64,000 bases of DNA from Apus apus (Eukaryota; Chordata; Aves; Apodiformes; Apodidae). The notes beneath the pieces are model-generated. The model saw only the letters and a program-made list of their open reading frames with translations. It did no database searches and was not told the DNA's origin. Shown one piece after another: positions 33,584-45,061 of the stretch (position 1 is the first letter of the stretch; every line of letters begins with the position of its first letter). A program made the translations under genes and the position numbers. Location: assembly GCF_020740795.1 (NCBI RefSeq), contig NC_067312.1, positions 49,929,905 to 49,993,904 on the forward strand, written 5' to 3'.

Positions 33584-35364
33584 TATTCCCCTAACAAATC
33601 CAGTAGGCTGAAGTAGCAAAATGGTCCCATGCAAGAGGACATACACCCTAATTCTAACATGACTGTAACACCTCATTTCATATTTCTGTTCAAGTTTTTC
33701 ACTTGGGACTTTTCCTTCTTGGCTGACTTGTAAGTCCTAACTTTGCAGGTACTGCACAGCTGGCAAAACTCCACACAGAAGGCATTTGGGCATAGAAGTA
33801 TTGATGCAGGATAGCAGTCCTTGCATTCATCCAATTTTTCTAATCACCCAATATTTACATGTCAAAGCCTACATCAGTTTTTTTTCTCTGCATATGACAG
33901 ACATACCTTCCTCCCTTTTGGATTAAAATATTGCACGTGCAAAGTTTTTTGACAGTCTGGTACAAAACTTCCCTTAAAGTTTGGCATACTCTTTATGTTA
34001 GTTGAGGGAGAGACATTAAACTTGTCAGAGCCAGAGAAGAGGCTCACAGTTGAGGACTCCAAGCAAAAGTTTGTGCCTGCCATCAGCCTGAAGTAAGGGA
34101 TTTGGGGGTTAGCTGAAGAGCTGAGGTAAGGAGAGTTGTTTTGGGGAGCGGACTTTTTTCTTTCCAGCATTTTCAATGTAGTGGTCCACTCGATCTGCTG
34201 CCTGCCATTAATGTTGCTCCTGGGCACCTAAGTCTCCCACAGTTGGGGAGCTTAATTCAGACCAAGTACCACAGAGGGATCAAAAGCCAGTGTTCCCATA
34301 TTTAAGATATTTGGTGGATCTAACCCCTTAAAACCAAATATGTCTGAGGAAACCTGTGATGGGTTGCACTTACTCATTGTGAAGCCTGAGGACCATCACA
34401 TGTCACTTGAGTTTGAAGTTCCAGTAGTGCCAGAATAACAAGTTTCTGATATAAAAATTACTTGAAGGACTGTGTGGTCTCCATTGTACACACTGAAGCT
34501 ACTCTGCAGCTAGATTTCAGTCCTTCTTCAAGTCATGTTCTAGTCATAAGAAATGTAAAAATACAGTAACATCAATGACATGGTCTGAATTGCAGCTGTA
34601 CACTTTCTACCTTGAAGAATATGATCCAGATAACAACAGAGAATACAGAAGTTACATGTGCACATGCCACAAATACATGTGCAGATACCACTAACACTGC
34701 AATGCACACAGCTCTTCTTTAATGCAGTTTCATCAGTTTCTTGCAAGTCTGCTACACTGATGCTAAATAGTTTTCAAAAGGCATCTGCACTAAAGAAATA
34801 GCTCTTTGTGGAGAAAACAGAATAATGAGACACTGTGCTCTGATTTTCTAATAACTGAGCTTCTGCAGCTTTCAATCTCCTGATATTCTGCAAACAGAAG
34901 ACGGGAAGAGTAAATTCAAACTACTAGCTAGCTTCAAATCCTCAAAAGAGGAGGCTGGCATTTGACCATGCTGTAATGGAAAGAAGCATGCATTTTTACA
35001 TACATTTTTCATTGCATTAGGAACAGTTGGAGTATAATGAAATATTTTTCTGCTTCCTCTCTTAAAAGCTTTCCTTGCCAAGTGTAATTCATTCAAGAGA
35101 AGGTAGAGAGAAGGGTAAGTAGCATAATCCCAATTGCTGAAATATAGTCTGTGCAATCAGTAGCAATTAAATCCTATTCCATTAACACTACCACATGGAA
35201 GTCACAGCCACTCTAAATTAGACCAACATATACTAAGTCCTTACATTAAAATTCTGACTCCTAAAAACTCATGTGCATCTAAACTTATAGTCCTGTGGAT
35301 TCAATAAATTCCTTTCTGATACATTATGAACATGAGTTTGAAAAGAAAAAAATGCATTTACACA
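33584..35364. other. Intergenic DNA, nothing recognised
   Basis: No repeat family or exon is identified. A 117-codon minus-strand frame at 33874-34227 is the longest open frame here. Its product is Ser/Asn/Lys-rich and not recognised, and no splice or promoter context supports it. Confidence 0.5.
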
Positions 35365-36645
35365 AGCAGCCAGCTCCTCTAGGAGAACGCTATGGGAAAC
35401 TTTGTCACAGGTCTTGCTAAGTCAAGGTAGACAACATCCACAGTCCTTCCCTCATCCAACAAGCACATCACCCTGTTTTCGAAGGAAATCAGGTTAGTCA
35501 GACAGACCTGCCCTTCATGCACCCATGCTGACTGGGCCTGATCACCTGGTAGTTCTGCATGTACCACATAATGCTACTAAGGATGATCTGCTCCATCAGA
35601 GCAGATACCATCCCTGCTACCGAAGTAAAACTAAAAGGCCTGTAATTTGCCAGATCATCTTTCCTTCACTTCTTGTATATGGGGGTTACACTGGCTGATT
35701 TCCAATCTGCTGACACCTCTTGAGTCAGCCAGGGCTGCTGATAAATGATGGAAGGTGGCTTGGTGAGCATCCTGACCAGCTCTTCCAGCACTCTTGGGTG
35801 GTTCCCATCTGGCCCCATAGATTTGTGCACAGCTACGTGGTGGAGCAGATCACTATCTCCTCCTGGATTGTTGGGGGATTGCTCTGCTCCTGTTCTCTGT
35901 TCATTAGCTTAGGGAGTTTGATTCCCTCAATGTAACTGGTTCTGCTACTAAACACTGAGGCAAAAAAAGTCATTTAGCATGTCAGCCTTTTGCTTGCCAT
36001 TCATCTCTGTTTCCTTCTGCATCTAACAGGGGATGGAGGGTCTCCCTGGTCTTTCTTTTGCTGCTAATATATTTATAAAAGCTTTTCTTGTTCTGCTTAA
36101 CCATGGAGGCCAAGCTAATTTTTAGCTGGGCTTTGGACCTTCTAATTCCCTCCCTGCATAGCCTCACAGCATTTTCATAGTCTTCACAAGTGGCCTGCCC
36201 CTTCCTCCAAAGGCCATAGATTCTCTTTTTCTCCCTGAGCACCAGCCAAAGCTCCCTGTTCAGCCAGGCTGGTCTTCTACTCCACCTGCTCACCTTAGAG
36301 CACATGGGGATGGCCTGCTCCTGTGCCTCCAAGAATACCTCCTTGAAGAGCATCCAGCTTTCCTGGAGTGCTATACCCTTCAGAACAGATTCCCAAGGGA
36401 TTCTGGCAGTCAGGGTGTAGAACAATGTAAAGTTTGCCCTTCGGAAATCTAGGGTGGCAGTTTTGCTGCCCCCACCTCCTCTTGGCATGTCTAAGAATAG
36501 ACAACTTTAACAATTTGTGGTTGCTGTGCCCAAGATATCCTACCAGCCCTTCCCTGTTTACAAAGAGCATGTCTAGCAGGGCACTTTGCCTAATTGTCCA
36601 GTATTTAACTATACAAGTTGAAGCACATTCAAGTAGACTGACACT
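35365..36645 (-). mobile_element. CR1 LINE internal fragment (endonuclease end to RT)
   Basis: On the minus strand the frame at 35982-36488 reads KTATLDFRRANFTLFYTLTA, 'WLNRELWLVLREKKRIYGLW', 'RKGQATCEDYENAVRLCREG', then NKKSFYKYISSKRKT. This is a well-preserved CR1 endonuclease-RT linker of about 165 codons. Upstream, the frame at 36295-36711 shows 'RQSALLDMLFVNREGLVG'. To the left comes the RT region ending near 35365. Both ends of the LINE are missing, which is unusual for a target-primed insertion and implies later deletion or rearrangement. Confidence 0.9.
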
Positions 36646-38194
36646 AAATTCTAGCCACAAAATTGAAACATGAAGAAGTAAGTCTACTGTACCTTGGCAT
36701 TTTAGTACCAATAAAATAGTTGCTGTCTGAAATTGTACTACACTAATTTTTAATTTAAAGTAAAATATTTAATATATGCACTGGTGAGAAAAATATGAGA
36801 CTACAGTGAATTTTTACAAATGCAGATGTCTAAGGGCTGTAATACATAAACACGCATATACTTAAAAATAAAAGTTTATTAGGGATATTTATTCTACTGG
36901 AGTTGACAAGATTCTATATTTAAGTGAATGAGCCATCTGTTTCCACTGCTCTCTTAATGTCAACATTTTACTTTTCTCTCCTGTGTACATGCATGCACAG
37001 ATGCACACTGTCTATTAGTAATATAGCAAACATTTGCTGTAACTTACTTGCACTTGTAAAAGTGGAATAGATTGCATTCAGTTATTTGGAAATTACATTG
37101 TCCACACAACCATAACAGAATTGCACCAGGTTTTAAGTAGACAAATCCAAACACTATCTATTTAATGACTTCCAAAAAAATACTGCTTATGCACCTTTCC
37201 AGATTTAAAAAAAGCACTGAGAAAAATATAGCTCTTTTGGCTTTTAATACTCTTGTAAGGGTACAAATATTCTTGACTGAAAGTCACAAAACTGACAACT
37301 CAAATCTTTTTTTGAGAATCAGGGAGCAAAATCCTGTTCCTTATATCCATTCAGAAATAAGACAAAATTGATCCCCATGAGCTAGCTCCAATGAAACCTA
37401 CAGACTGCTGTTGCACAGGCAGCACTCAACAGAGGGGTAGGACTGCAAAGACCTTGGTGAATATCTTCCTCATGGATCATGAGTCTTCACGAGTCCATCA
37501 TTATATTGTCTCCCACACTGTGGTCCATGAACTGATTCTTCTTTTTGTCTCCACAAAAAAAACGCTAGTCACTGATTCTCAAACACATTTGGGGCATGGT
37601 TTGGACAGTATAAAAGCAGTATATTGTGATTACCTGTTAAAGCATATTATCCCATGAGGATGCACACTGATTTCCTCATGGCTATATGTAGCAATAAAGG
37701 CCACCTTTGAAGATCTTTATGCACAAATAATCTGCTTCCAGATTCAAAAGAAAAATGGTATTAAGCCAGAAGTCCCAACTCAGGCAGTCCTCCTTAACAC
37801 AGTACAACTTAAACCAGGCTTAAAACAGAACAGATTAAAGAATTAAAACAGTATGACTTTTGAAATAAAACATTTTGCAAGACAAAATGAAGCAGCAAAT
37901 ATGTGTAAAGCGCACTAGTCTGAAGTGCAAAAGAGACTTCTGTCACCAATGCTAAGATGCCCTCTCATATAATAATGCCTCTACAATGTCCCCTACCAAA
38001 TTCTATAAAGCCTCTGCCTTGTCCTCCTTCAAGGTCTTCTTCAAAACTGTTGAGATGGCTCTACCACTTTGTGATCTGGCAGTACAGAGACAGCTGGCAA
38101 GCAAACACCAACCATCTATTTTAAAATAAAAAGTTTATTTTTCAGGCATTTCAGACTCCCATAGTCCACTCAGTCTTGCAGCACAGCTCTTGCC
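36646..38194. other. Intergenic AT-rich DNA, nothing recognised
   Basis: There is no exon, repeat or promoter signal that I can support. The small frames (60-90 codons) show no family features. Confidence 0.5.
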
Positions 38195-39670
38195 TAATCA
38201 CAGAATCATCGGATGGTTTGAGTTGGAAGGAACCTTAATGATCACCTCATTCCAAATTCCCTGCTGTGAACAGGGACACCTCCCACTAGACCAGGTTGCT
38301 CCAAGTCCCATCCAATCTGATCTTGAACACTGCTAAGAATGGGGCATCTACAACTTCCCTGGACAACTTGTGACAGTGTCTCACAACCCACAAAGTAAAG
38401 AATTTCTTCCTAATGTCTAACCTAAATCTCCTCTCTCAAGCCCCTTGTCCTATCACTACACACCCCTGTCACCAGTCCCTTCCCAGCCTTCTTGCAGATC
38501 CCCTAGAGGTACAGGTACTGGAAGGCCACTATTAGGACTCCCCAGAGCCTTTTCTTCTCGAGGCTGAACAGCTTCAACTCACTCAGCCAGTCTTCACAGG
38601 AGAGGTGCTGCAGCCCTCTTATCCTCTTCGCGGCCCTCCTCTGGACTGGCTCAAACAGCTCCATGTCCTTCCTGTGCTGGGGATTCCAGTGCTGGACACA
38701 GTGCTCCAGTTGGGGTCCCAAAAGAGCAGAGTAAAGGGGGAGAATCACCTCCCTCAACCTGCTGACCACGCTTATTTTGATGCAGCCCAGGATGTGAATT
38801 GGCCCTCTGGGCTGTGAGTACACATTGTTGGCTCAGGTACAACTTTTTGTCCACTAGTACCCCCATGTCCTTTTCTGTAGGGCTGCTCTTTGTCACATCA
38901 TCCTCAGCTTGTTTTGAAAACGAGGATTGCTTCTACCCAGGTGCAGGGCCTTGCATTTGGCCTTGTTAAGTCTTGTGATGCTCACATGGGCCCACTTCTC
39001 TAGCTTGTCCAGGTCCCTCTGGATAACATCCCATCTCTCTGGTGTGCCAACTGCACCAGTCAGCTTGGTGTCATCTGCAATCTTGCCGAGGGTGCCCTTG
39101 ATCCCACTATCTATATTGTTGATGTAAATATTAAACAGCACTGGTCCCAGTACCAACCCCTGAGGGACACCACTTGTCACTGTTTTCCAACTGGACATCA
39201 AGCCATTGACCACTATCCTCTGGATGTTACCATCTATCCAATTCCTTATCCACGGAATAGTCTACCCATCAAACCCATATCTCTATATCCTTAGAGAGAG
39301 GGATATTGTGGGGGATCATGTCAAAAGCCTTGCAGAAGTCCAGACAGATGACATCCATAGGTCTTCCTTTGTCCACTGATGCAGTCACTCCATTGTAGAA
39401 CTAAGTTGGTTAGGAAGGACTTTCCTTTAGTAAAGCCATGCTGGCTATCCTGAATCACCTCACAGAAGTGAGGCTGACAGTATGGTAGACCCCAGGGTCC
39501 TCCTTTCTGCCCTTTTTAAAAATGGGTATAATGTTTCCCTTTTTCCAGTCACAAGGGACTTCACCTCACTGCTATGACATTTATTTTTTTTTTATGACTC
39601 ACGGAGAGTGGCTTGGCACCTACATCAACCAAATCCTTCAGGACTCTGGCATGCACACCTGTAAAGGTGG
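38195..39670 (-). mobile_element. CR1 LINE 3' copy, about 1.5 kb
   Basis: The left edge ATCACAGAATCATCGGATGG followed by 'GAGTTGGAAGGAACC' is the reversed 3' terminus. Reading leftwards on the minus strand, the RT shows '[20 protein letters not shown]', then [13 protein letters not shown] (catalytic Asp pair kept, FADD changed to IADD). The C-terminal 'CIKISVVSRLREVILPLYSA' and 'RLWGVLIVAFQYLYL' follow. Frameshifts near 38823-38896 and further stops inactivate it. The 5' limit near 39670 is approximate. Confidence 0.92.
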
Positions 39671-39819
39671 TCACAGAACAGTATCTAGTTGCTGTGTTAT
39701 GAGTATTTCAAATCTTCCATTTAGCCAGTGGAAAGATTCTGTGTCAAGAAGAGATGCCCTCTGCTACATGCCCCCATGCACCAAAGCTACCTAGGTGGTA
39801 TTTTATAGGTCCCACCAAA

Positions 39820-40318
39820 TTGGGTGGGAGTTTTGATATGCCTGAGAGCAGGAAGGCTCTACAGAGGGACCTGGACAAGCTGGATCGATGGGCCAAGGCC
39901 AATTGCAAGAGGTTCAATAAGACCAACTGCCAGGTCCTACATTTCAGTCACAACAACCCCGGGCAGCACTAAAGACTTGGGGAAGAGTGGCTGGGGAGCT
40001 GCCCAGCAGAAAAGGACCTGGGGGTGCTGGTTGACAGGTGGCTTAACATGAGCCAGCAGCGTGCCCAGGTGGCCAAGATGCCAACAGCATCCTGGCCTGC
40101 ATCAGGAATAGTGTGGCCAGCAGGAGAAGTGATTTTTCCCCTGTATTTGGCCCTGGTGAGACCACACCTCGAGTACTGTGAGCAGTTCAGTTCACTGTAA
40201 GAAGGACATTGAGGAGCTGGAGCATGTCCTGAGGAGAGCTACCAAGCCGGTGAAGCTGGTTGGACTCAATGATCTTGGAGGACCCTTCCAACCAGGACGT
40301 TTCTGTGATTCCATGAAT
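39820..40318 (+). mobile_element. CR1 LINE 3' fragment, young-looking subfamily
   Basis: It starts in the RT thumb equivalent ([20 protein letters not shown], then [17 protein letters not shown]) and ends with 'TTTCTGTGATTCCATGA'. An internal deletion of the 3' part after 'KPVKLV' shortens it. It belongs to the same subfamily as 58090-59143. Around 39958-40140 the two differ at only a few positions, so this subfamily is comparatively young. Confidence 0.9.
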
Positions 40319-40657
40319 TTTATGCATGGAAAGGGTTAAGAATTTTTAAGACATACACATCAAAGCTTGATTGGTGAGAGTCAGGATGCCATAAATAGTG
40401 TTTATTAATGATAGCTAGAAGCTGCTTTAGAGTAGTTCTAGCAGTAGCAAATATATACATTTTTCTGTAAAGTGATATATTTTTGTGTGTGTGTGTTAAC
40501 ATGATGTAACAACAGATCACAACATTTTATTTAATATTTTATTAATTTCTTTCTCACTTGCATAATGCAAATCCTGAAAGGATTTCTAAATTTATCTCCT
40601 GAGGTTTCATACAAACAGGAAATTCCACTGTATGCTGTTGCAGGAGAACCAGCCTCC

Positions 40658-40830
40658 ACCAAAAAACAAAAACAAAAAACAACAACACAAAAAAAAACCA
40701 CAACAAAAAACACCAAACCAACAAAAACCCCAAAACCCCCCCAAACCAACCAACCAGACAAAAAACACACAAAAAGCCTCACCAAAAAGCCACAAACAAA
40801 CAAACAAACAAACAAGGCTCCTATACAAAT
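40658..40830. repeat. A/C-rich low-complexity tract with (AAAC)n
   Basis: About 170 bp are made almost only of A and C on the plus strand (runs of AAAACA, CCAAACCAACC) and end in six CAAA units at about 40795-40815. The opposite strand is T/G-rich, which produces the long hydrophobic pseudo-frames seen there. Confidence 0.9.
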
Positions 40831-40879
40831 TGACTGCAATAGACGTAACCAGACGAAAAAATGAAAATAAAACCAGAGA

Positions 40880-41620
40880 GAAGCAGCGACAAGGCTGCGG
40901 CGGGCGGAGGGGGGGCACGGCTGGGACCGACCCAGCGACGGGCCGGGACTGCCGGACCTCGCCGTGTTTGCAGGCGGGACCCAGCCTTCCGCGGGAGCTG
41001 CACCCGGGGCGGGGAGCTGAGCGGACTGAAAGGGCATTAACCGCCCTGCAAAAGACGGTTCTTTGTGGGTGGTCATCGGTCGTTGCCGCTCAGCTCGTTG
41101 CTGCAGGAAGAAAGGAGAGAGAAGAAAAGACAGAAGAATGAGGAACAGGAGACCAAATAAAAGAGAGCCTTCTGCGGGGGCATTTACTCTGCCGTGCCCC
41201 GCGGAGCCTGCTCGCCAAGGAGCTGCGCAAACGGAGCCGAAGAAGGGGAAGAAGGGAGCTGGAGCACACGGAAAGAGCCGGCAACACCGCAGCCGTGTGC
41301 CCGCCGCGCCTGCAGCTCCAGCCGCAGCCGTGGTATCTCCGGTAACCACATCTGCATGTCCAGCTCCTCCCACTCCCTCCTTTTAAAGCTGCTACATTAA
41401 AGTGGCACTCTGAGCACATACTGGTCTGTGCCGGTGCTCGCACACCTGGGCAGAGTTGTGCTCGAGACATACCCGGTGTAGCCAGCCGCTCCCAAGCCAG
41501 GGAAAGTAAAACCCACTGGAAAAGTAAACCCAGGGGACTGGGGGCTATTCCTTCTCTAATTGAGGGGGCGATCCGTGATTCGACTCGAGTGTTCCTAGCC
41601 TGGGTGAACTCAGACAACAA
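40880..41620. promoter_or_regulatory. Isolated intergenic CpG-rich patch
   Basis: About 740 bp are dense in CG dinucleotides (CGGCGGGCGGAGGGGGG, GACGGGCCGGGACTGCCGGAC) in otherwise AT-rich DNA between the 3' ends of two convergent genes. No known exon was matched. On the minus strand it is followed downstream by two AATAAA hexamers (TTTATT at 40526 and 40538 on the plus strand). A minus-strand noncoding transcript starting here is therefore possible, but not shown. A CpG-rich LTR or retrocopy is an alternative. Frames of up to 280 codons through it are compositional and are not called as genes. Confidence 0.4.
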
Positions 41621-42469
41621 GAGCTGCACACAGGTGTGATCTCAGTTTTGAAGGCAGGTTATTAATGTGGAAAAAGACAGTGTTCAGATACAGACCGATA
41701 GCATGCAGATTATGATCTACTGAGTGCTGAAATTATGCAACAAAAACTATGTAAAATTGCAAAAGATAAGCACTGACATGCTCGTTTTCTTCCCATTAAG
41801 AAATAACGTCTGAAGTATTTCTGACAAGCTGCTACCCTGCCTTGCAGGATGTTTCCCGAATGCACCTGTTCTTCTGGCACTCAGAGGAGCTGGGACAAGC
41901 TAGCACTCTCCGTTGTGCTCCAAACTACAGCACAACAAGGCAACAAGAATATCAATGCAAGCTCACTGATTATACTACCTCGATGACAACTTCACAAACT
42001 AGGTGGACAGAAAAGAATAGCCATCTGCCTCAGATGTGATCTCATGCATAAAAAAGTAAAGAAATATTACAATGAATTCAGCTTACATCATGTAATTACT
42101 TAAGGTAGATGCATCCAATATACTAGTGTATATATAGACAACATGAACCTTCAACAGAAAGCAGCTTATTTAACATTTTCTCATTGTTGCATAATGCTTG
42201 GTTTTACCTAACATGAGGGAAAAAGGTTTTGTTCCTTGCAAGATAAAAGTTTTTACTTGAAAATACTCCAGGTAAAAAAAAAAAATTAGGAAAAATCATA
42301 CCTTGCAAGGTATTGATACATCATAGGATATTCATTAGTAAACTCAATCAAAATATAGCCTAATAAAAGTTTACTAAAATAATGAATTTGCTATACTAAG
42401 AGGGTTGCTTTTAAAACAAGGTGCTTTGTGAAACTATCAGTCAACTATGCCAAGCATCCTGTAGGTTGT
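41621..42469. other. Intergenic DNA, nothing recognised
   Basis: AT-rich with no repeat family or exon that I can name. Confidence 0.45.
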
Positions 42470-42935
42470 GATAACATCAAGTCTAAGAACCTGTGGCACC
42501 TACAGACAACAGTTATGTGGATTCTGACCCACCTGGGCAATCCACCAGCAGGAGACTGGAGACAGGACCAGGACGGGAGACTAGGACAAAGATGACAAAA
42601 GACTAGAATCAAAGACCCCACAGGAGATCCTCAAGCACGCATAATTACAAAGATAGCCAATTCCAGGTAATAAAATGACTACGTAGAAGAATTCTGGGAA
42701 CTCACTGACATGGAACTGAATATGCATGTTTTTGGTGTATATTAGTTGGGGTGTTTCACTGACTCGTTGGAGCACTCATGGTGGAGAATCCCCAGTGCTG
42801 CCCAGCTCTGCAATAAAGAATGCCTGCTCAGTAACAGCTTGTTTGTTGTTACGGGGTCTTGATCTCAGAATCCTTACCCAGCCACACCCAGCCTCCCACT
42901 GCAGTGAGGAGTGTTAGAAAGCAAGGGGGTTTGGA
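42470..42935 (+). mobile_element. LTR-like retroviral fragment
   Basis: It has the structure of an LTR 3' part: a promoter-like AT-rich stretch, then CAATAAAGAATGCCTGCTC with a poly(A) signal at 42812-42817, a T-rich GTTTGTTGTT, and an element CAGCCTCCCACTGCAGTGAG near 42889-42908. The last part recurs almost unchanged at 51705-51750 after another LTR-like AATAAA. The family is not identified and the 5' edge is uncertain. Confidence 0.5.
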
Positions 42936-43286
42936 AGCTCTGAATTTTTGTTTCAGTATTTTCAAAAACTAGGCCCATTGTAACCAAACAATTTTATATT
43001 TGAGGCAGGAACCATAGGATCTACACAGAATCTGTTAGGACTTCATTTACCAAAAAAATTAAATAATCATACTGAGCACTTGAATTTGATCCAAAGGCTT
43101 GGAGCTTTTTGCTTCTATTTTGCATTAAAAATTTCTATTAGTCATCTTCTGAGTATGACTGAACATACACTTTTTCAGACACCTCATTAGAAAGACCTTT
43201 AATCTGCTATTCTGTCAGATGTGAAGATAGGAAATATGTGCAAATAAGATCTCTACATTAAAAAGAAAAAAAGCATCAACACTCTT

Positions 43287-43554
43287 TGTAGCCAGGGTCT
43301 GGCGGCCGGAAGATCTCGTGCTGTACGGAAAGACAGGGCCCTCCCCCCCCCTCGGGACAGCCAATAGTGTATAGACTGTGATGTAAGCAAAACGGATGTG
43401 ACGTTACTCAAGCTATATAATGCCATGCCGCATGGCAATAAACGCCATTTTGTCATCCACCACATTGGTGTCTGTGTGCATATGGACCGAGCGACCAGGG
43501 GTTGGTCGCCGTGCCGTTCCTGAACCAGGTCGCCTTGCCTTTCCGAAGGCAACA
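43287..43554 (+). mobile_element. Solo LTR, alpharetrovirus-like, with 6-bp target duplication
   Basis: The 268-bp element starts TGTAGCC and ends GGCAACA, an imperfect terminal inverted repeat (6 of 7). It is flanked on both sides by ACTCTT (43281-43286 and 43555-43560). A 6-bp duplication is what avian alpharetroviral integrases make. Inside are TATATAA (43414-43420) and AATAAA (43437-43442), followed by GCCATTTTGTCATCCACCACATTGGTG split over 43445-43471. That stretch is closely related to the R region of avian sarcoma-leukosis LTRs, where the poly(A) signal also lies just upstream of R. No gag, pol or env sequence adjoins it, so the provirus was reduced to one LTR by LTR-LTR recombination. 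Confidence 0.9.
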
Positions 43555-43560
43555 ACTCTT

Positions 43561-44399
43561 CTTTGAGACAGCTGTTTAGAAACAGAAGTCAGGGCTGAAG
43601 CCAGGTAACAAAGAAAAGAAAAAGCTTCTAGCTTGGCTCTTCAGACTGCTGGTTAAGTCTGGAATCAAAAGCTTCTAGCAAGATGATTTCCAGATCTTGT
43701 CACAGAGGCCAACGTATTTTGCCTTTCCAGAGAGAAACAGAGTGGTTAAAGTGCCTGTAACATTTGTTGCAGGGGAACCACTGAAGAACAAAAAGCCCTA
43801 ACAAAAAAGCAAGCAATACATGTCTTAAGTATGAATTCTTCTGGTGAGTATGCCTAGAAGTGTGTGTCCCTTGTCGTGTTTCCCCAAAACCTACTGATGC
43901 TTACTTCAGCAAAGACAAGGCTCTAATACAGGAAAATGAGCCATCAAGGAACTATATATATGCCACTTTTCACCAGCATCCTATTGTTTTGGCTTCCTTG
44001 TACTTCAAATTTTGAAATTACGTAATTGAAAACCTTACCAGCCAACTCATGGGAACTGCCACCAATTCCTTGCTCTCCTTCAGTCCACAAGTTCTTACAC
44101 TGCAAAGTATGTCACACAACTCAGTATGTCCCTCATATATGAATATTACTATCTTCTGCTGCTAATAAAATATATTGGTATTTGTAGATAAATTAGATAC
44201 TATGATGGCAACCATAACCCTAACAAATAGCCAGAGTGCTACTACAGGATTATTTTTAATCACTTTTCCAACAGCTTAATTCAGCTTAATTTCAATGTTA
44301 CTGGAAAAAAAAATCAGTAACTGTTTTAAGAGAGTTTGAATAGACCTTTCACACAGTATTCCAAAATAATAAAAAACAGATGACAGCAATTTAATAGCA
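43561..44399. other. Intergenic DNA, nothing recognised
   Basis: AT-rich, without a supported feature, between the solo LTR and the presumed PJA2 transcript end. Confidence 0.5.
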
Positions 44400-44929
44400 C
44401 TTTTGACTTCAGCAAAAAAGTTTATTAGGGAATAGACTTGTTAGAAATAGTGTTCCACAATGCACTTTTTTTTCCCATGGTATCAAATTGGACCACTGGG
44501 GGCATCACAGAGCGTCTTTTGATGCAAATAAGAAAGATTAACTACAAAGACATTAAGTGGCACTAACTTTGACAAACCCAAATAGTTCAGTTGTATTACG
44601 TAAGCCAGATTATAAACATAACTTTCATCAACTACAGCTGTGCTGCAGCTGCAAGAACTTGAACAAAGTGCCACATTATGGAAAAATTTATCGTAATACA
44701 AGCTTCAGACATTAGTTACCAGCAAAATTTCACTAGGAAAAACAGGCTGCATAATCTTCCAATCTCAATTTGAAAATTTGAGCTATATTATAAATCTAAG
44801 GACTTCAGAAAAATCTTGCACAGTCTTTCTAAGCCAAAATATATAATATAGGTAGTATTTTACATACAATATTTTATACATAACTGTTTTCAGACTTCAC
44901 ATTATTTTGGGGGCAAAGAATTTCAGACC
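44400..44929 (-). other. PJA2: PJA2 3'UTR (minimal form)
   Basis: This region runs from the stop codon to just past the first AATAAA on the minus strand (TTTATT at 44421-44426 on the plus strand). The region is AT-rich, as usual for 3'UTRs. Longer forms reaching further left cannot be excluded, since mammalian PJA2 has a longer 3'UTR. Confidence 0.45.
44421..44426 (-). terminator. PJA2: Candidate PJA2 polyadenylation signal
   Basis: TTTATT on the plus strand is AATAAA on the minus strand. It is the first canonical hexamer about 500 bp after the PJA2 stop. Confidence 0.45.
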
Positions 44930-45061
44930 CTAGTTTGAAGTTTCTGCAGCACTGTTTAGAGAAGATGTGGTATCATGATCAGACAGAAAGGAAACTGGGG
45001 CAGCAGCTGATTCAGGAACTACAGGTGCAAGCACGTGACGACACACTGGGCATGTTCCAGA
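44930..45061 (-). CDS. PJA2: PJA2 coding exon 8 (end of RING-H2 and C-terminus)
   Basis: This 132-bp exon follows TTTTTTTCTGTAG (minus strand) in phase 0 and encodes 43 residues plus TAG (44930-44932). It starts SGTCPVCRHVL, supplying the last two zinc ligands (residues C665 and C668 of the assembled protein). A Pro/Ala/Ser-rich tail follows, ending SLNSAAETSN. The Praja family normally has SGTCPVCR at this exon start. The tail is unlike the mammalian PJA2 tail I remember, so it is probably free to diverge. Plus-strand frames across the exon are shadows. Confidence 0.95.
   Translation of the reverse strand, partial: SGTCPVCRHVLAPVVPESAAAPVSFLSDHDTTSSLNSAAETSN

Noticed and set aside
40531..41373. 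280-codon minus-strand open frame through the CpG-rich patch
   Set aside because: Its product is compositional: Ala/Gly/Arg from CpG DNA, then long Phe/Val/Cys runs from the T/G-rich low-complexity strand. No domain, and overlapping frames are equally open.
43253..43555. 100-codon minus-strand frame across the solo LTR
   Set aside because: It lies antisense within an LTR with clear termini and target duplication, so it is not a gene.
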